Shown here: piece after piece, positions 58,028-64,000 of the stretch
How positions within the stretch are numbered: the stretch's first letter is position 1
How the letters are laid out: each line of letters starts with the position of its first letter
NCBI GenBank assembly: GCA_033239125.1
Contig: BSWB01000006.1
Coordinates: 35,890,001-35,954,000, forward strand
Direction: 5' to 3'
Length of the DNA: 64,000 nucleotides
From: Fagopyrum homotropicum
Lineage: Eukaryota > Streptophyta > Magnoliopsida > Caryophyllales > Polygonaceae
Program-made: the position numbers and the translations under genes
Notes under the pieces: generated by a model
Databases searched by the model: none
Told to the model about the DNA's origin: nothing
Seen by the model: the letters and a program-made list of their open reading frames with translations, nothing else

Positions 58028-58948
58028 AGCATCAGAAGGCACCTTGGGAGTTTGCTGTTTTTTAATCTTATAGCTACGTAGAACATAACTTAAAAAAATT
58101 TTGTTTTGCAAACCCTAATGCCCTCTGTTTCGGTGGAGTAAAAGCAGAAGATCATAACTTTGCTGGTAGCTTGAGGCAGTTTGAGGCACTTATAGGAACC
58201 GTTTAGATGAATACTTTCCATGTTTTTCTTCTTTTCTTTGAAAACGGTTGTTCGACTTTCTGGGACTTTATGTCATAGACTTCTACTGAAGTTTTGCTGA
58301 TTAAGTTTTGAATTGTCTTGTGATCCGTTATCATTGGCATGGATTAAGGTTTGTTTTTGACAGGTTGAAGATTATGGGAGTAAATGGTAAAAACCGAAGG
58401 GGTGTTCAAATTATTTGCTGGAATTTTCAGATGCAAAATATATATTTTATTCATGCACATGCAAATGCAATACCCGCACACGTAAGTGGTAAATGCTTAA
58501 CATGGGTATATTTTGTGTGGGCTCTGACAATTTAATGTTTAGTACATATATAAATTACTGCATTTCAAAGGGTTTGGAACCAAGTTATGATGATTTGGTG
58601 ATGTGAGTTATTGAGGCCAGGATGTCAACGGGTTGGTTGTCGGACGGTATCCATTCCCATTTCCGTTGCGTTAACTAAATCATCCTCAATCCTGTTAGGG
58701 TTTTCATCACTGTTGAAAAATTCTTATCCATGCCATTTTCTTCACATTTTTGTGGGAACTTCCCGCCACATGTGTAGGCACAACTAGCAGCCCAAACCCA
58801 TCCATCCTTTCTTCATCCCTAATGGAGATTTTTGCAAGGAGCTAACTAGCATTTAATCTTGAAGATTGAGTTTAGGTATTCAATTGGTTGGTTTATGTCT
58901 TCAATAAATTATGTTTAATCACTATATACATATGTTACATATCTTGGG
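58028..58948. other. PPI1 3' UTR and intergenic DNA
   Basis: The 3' untranslated region probably extends to about 58330. No other gene is seen. The frame at 58308-58535 has no recognisable content. Confidence 0.55.
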
Positions 58949-61926
58949 TTGTGGTTATGCGGGCGTTATACGAGTATGCATGTTTTGAGTCGTGCATGTC
59001 ATCACTCTGATGGTTCTGTTCGTGTTGCTTATGAGGATGAAATGGTAGGAAGCTACATTTTGGGTATCTCAAAGCCGGTCGTGGGAGAGTCGTCTGTTGC
59101 GGTTACTGAGGATGAGTTGGTTTTTGACGCGGGTTTGCTCGATAAAGTTTTTCGCATTCCTATCACTACTTGGAAGAGTATCCCATATAACCGTCGTCTT
59201 GCTTTCTCTCAAGCTCTAAAGGGTGCTCTTCAGAGAGTGGTCGCTGAGCCATGTTCTGTGGATGCCTAGGTTGCGTTGCTTCTTCTTCCTCGGTCCACTT
59301 TGCAAGTGTTCAGGCCTTCGAATAGGAGAGATAGTAGATCAGGGAGTAGAAAGTCTATTCAACAGCAGTGGATCATGCAGTCTCTGGCTTTGTGGGGTCA
59401 GGACGGCGGTATCGACAAGCTAGTGCGGGGTTTGTTAGACCATTCCGAGCATGGGTTTTTGGCAACTACTAGGGGCGCCTCAGCGGATGGTGATAGACAG
59501 AGAGTGAGACCTAATATCAAGCAGTGTCTTCGCAAGGTCTTTGATGGACATTTCACGGCGGCTGTTAAGGTTTTGTCCTCTTCTGGTGTGGCTTCGTTTG
59601 GTGATGAGACTGTGAAGGCTTTGGAGGCCCCTTCAAGTCTCCACCTTCTCGGGTATGTGAGGTTCTGGAATCTCCCTTTGTTGCTGATGTTGATTTGATT
59701 CTTAGGTGTATTAAGTCCTTTCCCAAAGGTACTTCTTGTGGTAGGGATGGTCTGAGGGCACAACACGTGTTAGATGCTATGTGTGGGGATGGTTCTGCTA
59801 TTGTTGTCGATATTCTACGAGTGATCTCATCTGTTGTTAATCTGTGGTTGGGAGGCAGATGTCCGGGGAGTTTGGCGGAGTTTGTGGCTTCTGCTCCTCT
59901 TACGCCATTATTGAAGCCTGACAATGGGATTCGACCCATTGCAGTTGGCACTATTTGGAGACGGTTGGTTTCTAAGGTTGCCATGACAGGGGTGAGTAAA
60001 GATATGACAACCTATCTAGCGGATTTTCAGTTTGGAGTAGGCGTCGTTGGTGTCGCAGAGGCTATTTTGCATAGTGTCAACAGGGTTTTGAGCGAGTGAC
60101 ATGATGATGGTTCGCTTGCTATGCTTGCAGTGGATTTCTCGAATGCTTTTAATCTTGTTGATAGGACAATATTGCTTCGTGAGGTGAGGAGAAGATGTCC
60201 ATCTATTTCTTTATGGGTTGAGTTTTTGTATGGTCAGCCTGCTCGATTGTATTTGGGAGATAGATTTTTCTGGTCATCTACAGGAGTTCAACAAGGTGAC
60301 CCCTTAGGGCCACTTCTTTTTACGTTTGTCTTGCATCCACTTGTGCACACTATCCGTGACAATTGTAAGCCTCTTCTTCATGCTTGGTATTTAGATGATG
60401 GGATAATCATTGGTTGATCGGAGGATGTAGCTAAGGCACTTGGTATTATTTTGGAGGTTGGTCCGAATTTTGGACTTGAGTTGAATGTTAAAAAAAATGA
60501 GTTATTTTGGCCTTCATGTGATGGTTCGAAGCTTCGAGACGGGTTATTCCCTAGAGACATTGCGAGACCATCTTTGGGGTTGAAGTTGTTGGGAGGGGCT
60601 GTGAGTAGAGATAGTGGTTTTGTTAAAAAATTGGTTATGAAAAGAGTTGGTAAGGCATTGAAGTTGATGCGTCTTCTCCCTCAGCTTAGGAACCCGCAGA
60701 GTGAGCTTCTCTTACTTCGCTCGTGTTTGGATGTAGCGAAGATGTTTTTTGGCCTGAGGACTTGTCAGCCAAAGCATGTGAAGGATGCAACATCTTGTTT
60801 TGACGCGGGACTTCGTGGGTCGATTGAGGATATTGTGGTTTGTGGGGGTCCTTTTTTCGGGGATCTTCAATGGCAGTTGGCTTACTTGCCTATTCGTCGT
60901 GGAGGGCTTGGTTTGTACTCTGCTATGGAGGCATCTTCTTACGCTTTTGTTGCCTCCAAAGCTTAGTCTTGGGTGCTCCAAGACCATATCTTGCGTGACA
61001 GTGGGCTATCCGGTATGGATTCAGATTTTTACAAAGCTTTCGATGACCTGCATGTGGCTATCCCAGAGTTCGACCTTTCCAACTTTACTAGTAAGGATAC
61101 CGTCCCCCCTAAGCCCCAACATATTTTGGCGGATGCTCTTTTTGGTAAAATTGTTCAGGAGATGGTTGAGAGGTTTGATATGACTAATAGACAAAAAACA
61201 GTTTTTGGATGTTCGCAAGCGCCACATAGCCAAGATTTTCTTCTTGTCATTCCCATTGATGGACTTGGTCAATGCATGTCCCAAGTGGAGTACCGCTCCA
61301 TTCTCAAGTATCGACTTATGATTCCGCTTTTCTCAGCTGGTGAGGTTTACCCCATTCCTAATTGTCGGAGGGTGTTGGATGCTTTTGGGGAGCATGTTGT
61401 ACATTGTAAGGGACTTCCTGGCTTCAAGTATATGCATGATCTGGTTCGTGATGTTCTTTGTGATACCTTTAGACGGGCCGGAATTTCTGTAAAGAAAGAA
61501 GCACCTGTGAACTTCTTGACTGATCCGCGAGATGGAAGGTCGACATTGCGGCCGACGGATGTTTTGGTGTTTGGTTGGAGTGGAGGGAAGCATGCATGTA
61601 TTGATTTGACGGGGTCTCACCGCTTGTGGGATTAGGGCGGACCTTTTGTTGTGGGTGAGGCAACTTGTAGATCGGCATCATCTAAGGTGGCCAAGCATGG
61701 AAGGGCATGTGTTGAAAACCAACACGTATTTCTTCCATTTGCTTTTGACACGTTTGGATTTTTTGCACCCGATGCTGTTGATATTCTCAAGAGGGTGCAA
61801 AGAGTTATGCATAGTAATATTATGTCTTCTAGATTTGTAGATGTTGTTTTTACAAGGTTAGGTTTTGCCATCCAAAAAGGGGTAGCGGTGCAACTTGTTG
61901 CTTGCTTACCTTCTACTTCTATGTAA
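58949..61926 (+). pseudogene. Non-LTR retrotransposon protein: RT plus restriction-like endonuclease signature
   Basis: About 990 codons run in almost one piece. RT: GTSCGRDGL (about 59730), VDFSNAFNLVD with catalytic Asp at 60133, GVQQGDPLGPLLF (about 60280), and YLDDG with Asp pair at 60394-60399. A post-RT region follows with FFGLRTCQP and LQWQLAYLPIRRGGLGLYS. Then comes a Cys/His cluster at about 61360-61410 (C...H-x4-C, one expected Cys changed), and RPTD (61549-61560) with an IDLTG Asp at 61603. That pattern matches the restriction-enzyme-like endonuclease of the R2 group. The frame is broken by stops at 59267, 60097, 60415, 60964 and 61633 and a 1-base shift near 59630. The 5' end upstream of 58949 is unclear. 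It differs from the L1 LINEs here, which have no such domain. Confidence 0.8.
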
Positions 61927-62600
61927 ATAGTAATACCGTATAAATAAAATAAACGATATAAGAGGGAGCTGAAGAATCTCGTAGAGAGCTAAACAGAAAA
62001 ACTTAGGGATCATATATGCTTGGTGATAAAAAGAATAAATGCACAGTGCAACGCAAACCGATTGCGTTGAAAATTTTCAAACTCAACGAAGGTCAATTGC
62101 GTTGAAGTTGAAGATATAATTACAACCAAAACACAGCAATACAATCCCATTTGTTTCGTATCTTACCCAAAGTTACAATTAATCTTAGTGAAGATGTCCG
62201 AAAGTGAAGACAAAATTACATGTTTCCATTCAACAATTGCAGATATAGCGATCCTGACGATGAGTTTGTTTCTCCCATCCAAGTAAGTTTGTGATTCAAT
62301 ATATTTTATTCTGAATCTATTATTAATTGTAAGTAAGTTTGTTATTGTAGTATTATTAGGAATTAGTCATTTTCATATTATGTTTTTATCAATGAAATAT
62401 TAGTTGTTAATATGTCCATATTAGAAAATGTCATGAATTCAAAATATCATTCCATCCGGGTTATATTATTGATGGCCCAAAAAACACCACATAATAACGT
62501 AAAATCATAACATTATAGCATAATATCATACTATTTCAACCAAAATCTCATACATAACTCGAAATACATACAAAATATCATCCCAACATAAAAGATAAAC
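61927..62600. other. AT-rich spacer after the non-LTR element
   Basis: AT-rich tail (ATAAATAAAATAAACG) after the element. A short palindrome TTGAAAATTTTCAA lies at 62067-62080. No gene is present. Confidence 0.5.
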
Positions 62601-62743
62601 GTCATAAACGTCACTGCTGCGACACCCGGACCTGAGAAGGATCAAGTGGTGGCATGTGTCCCACTGCCTCGTCAACAATCCGCTACAACTCATCATCTAT
62701 CTCCTCTGCTATTTGAAAACCACGGACACGCATATCCCGGATC

Positions 62744-63363
62744 CTAACAACAAGGACATGTAGACCTTATTGACAAAAACAAGTAGCTAGAAAACATAAT
62801 AGATGAACGGAATGCTACCATACACAAATGAGATATCATATTGTCCCAAAAATGGATAGGAGGTGGTCGATCAATGGGAGGTGCTTGTGCAATTGATCTT
62901 AGAAAGAGGTATGTGTGACCCCACTTAGAGAACCATGCCATGTAGTCATCAGCTACAACCCATGGGACGAGCATCATCTTTGTGCCGACCAATGAGAAGT
63001 GTTTGACCTCCTTATGTCTCCAAGACCACCTATCGTGCGTGTGATGATACCAAACCTTGTAACCTTGACTACCAACAGCGGGACAATCCTCCGTGGTCAG
63101 CAAGATACTATTATTGGGATCCTCTATATGTGCCCAAATTATCTCATCACTCTGTCTGGCATATAGGGCTCATCGATATCACCTATATGAATGACACCTT
63201 TGTACCTAGAGATAGTGAACTCTCCATCAAAGTCAAAAACACGGTCATCATATAGCATAAACATCACATCCTCTGGCCTCATATACTCTAGTTGGCCACG
63301 TAGAGACGTCAACCTCTCAAGCCTCAAGGCGGGGTCTTCGGGATCGAAATCCTCAAAGTCCAA
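62744..63363 (-). pseudogene. Plant mobile domain (PMD) protein, middle part, broken
   Basis: Read from right to left: 63139-63363 encodes LRGQLEYMRPEDVMFMLYDD and ends EPYMPDRVMR; 62744-63103 encodes a part with WYHHTHDRWSW and VVADDYMAWFSKWGHTYL. Both blocks are typical of the PMD of MAIN/MAIL1-type proteins and of transposon-carried copies. Between them the frame continues for FGHI and RIP-like residues but with TAA and TAG in place of glutamine codons, followed by a frameshift. Likely a transposon-carried PMD copy in decay. Confidence 0.65.
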
Positions 63364-63599
63364 CGTGTAGATCCCTAAAGCTCAACATCTGTGACGAGTG
63401 GACCACAAAGAGAGGGAAAGTGCGCATATATCCATACCTATATATTGCAAAGAACAACAAATTTCTATCGATTATTTGGTATGTATAATCTACTTAAATA
63501 ATGAAAAGATATCTCGAAATTTGATAACTATAGAAGTGAGGTGCATCCACTCAGGTCTTCACCCTAGATCGGGAAGAGAGACCAAGATGCCGATCCAAG

Positions 63600-64000
63600 A
63601 AGCATAAAAATCCTACCCCATACATAAGAGTAGTCGTCTCGTGATCATGTATAAGGTCGATCACCCATGGCCATATCCGGTTTGTAGTCTTGTTGACTAC
63701 CCATGCCGTTCCCATAATCAACATGAGTTATGAGGATGCTAGTGTAGCTGCCGGTGTGGATTGGTCAAGGAGGAGAGGTGTGAAAACCCTCCTAATGGCC
63801 TCTACTTGTATGGAGGTGCCATGTGTCCGTGCCTCGGCCTTCGTCATCTCAAATGTGGAGCTCAGTTACTCTATGAGTCAATGTATGCTCCATGATGTCT
63901 CACATGCATCTTTGTCTATCCGGGGCCCATCAAAATAGCCACATCATGGATGATAATCATCATCTCACCTCAAGGTAGATGAAAACTGTTGTTCTCCGGG
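63600..64000 (-). pseudogene. Plant mobile domain protein, further part, running off the window
   Basis: On the minus strand about 63620-63760 gives an LMLIMGTAWVVNKTTNRIW segment and then a LDRHLG segment. They resemble the LLG-x-LFVDK and L-x-RQLG core of the plant mobile domain, but stops interrupt them. On the minus strand this lies before the block at 63139-63363, as expected for the domain order. The region between (63364-63600) shows no clear coding. Confidence 0.45.

Noticed and set aside
62067..62080. Perfect palindrome TTGAAAATTTTCAA as an operator-like site
   Set aside because: Short AT-rich palindromes are common by chance in DNA of this composition.

Overview
The window is nuclear DNA of a flowering plant, almost certainly a eudicot. 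Its genes have GT-AG introns, 5' leader introns and typical plant proteins, and they sit in AT-rich sequence packed with nested retrotransposons. I see no prokaryotic organisation, tRNA, rRNA or CRISPR array. The species cannot be named from the sequence alone.

The left half (1-31180) is almost entirely nested mobile elements. At 1-2979 lies the 3' end of a Ty3/gypsy element of the Tekay (chromovirus) type: a 3' tail carrying an array of short hairpins, then an LTR. A decayed proline-rich reading frame follows (2980-3955). Next comes a solo LTR of a related family on the minus strand (4383-5890 continued at 16932-17514), flanked by the direct repeat GTGGG. An 11-kb tandem LTR element (LTR-internal-LTR-internal-LTR, 5891-16926, minus strand, tRNA-Asp primer site) is inserted inside that solo LTR. 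A decayed L1-type LINE (about 17728-21091, resumed at 30900-31175) is split by a complete but coding-dead Tekay element (21092-30899). That element has two 2518-bp LTRs and the exact target duplication AAGGC.

The right half holds three host genes, all on the plus strand. They are a CDK-like protein kinase of the IBS1/At1g53050 type (35211-39651, 8 coding exons, 685 aa), an organellar-type S4-domain RNA-binding protein of the YlmH/At1g53120 type (46024-49930, 10 exons, 320 aa) and a PROTON PUMP INTERACTOR 1-like protein (54876-58027, 625 aa if the last intron is removed). I predicted exon borders by hand from splice consensus and reading phase. The genes are not an operon and have separate functions, though the trio may be an old syntenic block.

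Between and after the genes lie two inverted L1 tails flanking the kinase gene (33250-34090 minus, 40790-42410 plus), LTR remnants (44240-45600), and a broken endogenous pararetrovirus fragment (50865-52920). There are also two MITE-like elements with CCGTTTGGT termini. A non-LTR retrotransposon with an R2-like restriction-enzyme-type endonuclease signature follows (58949-61926), and then a decayed plant-mobile-domain gene running off the right edge (62600-64000, minus).

The best candidates for undescribed biology are: (i) the covarying hairpin array at 354-753; (ii) a UNCG-type hairpin that encloses a perfect splice donor and is conserved in LTRs of three families; (iii) a dispersed CTCGGYCGAG palindrome in the tandem element; and (iv) the plant non-LTR element with a restriction-like endonuclease signature.
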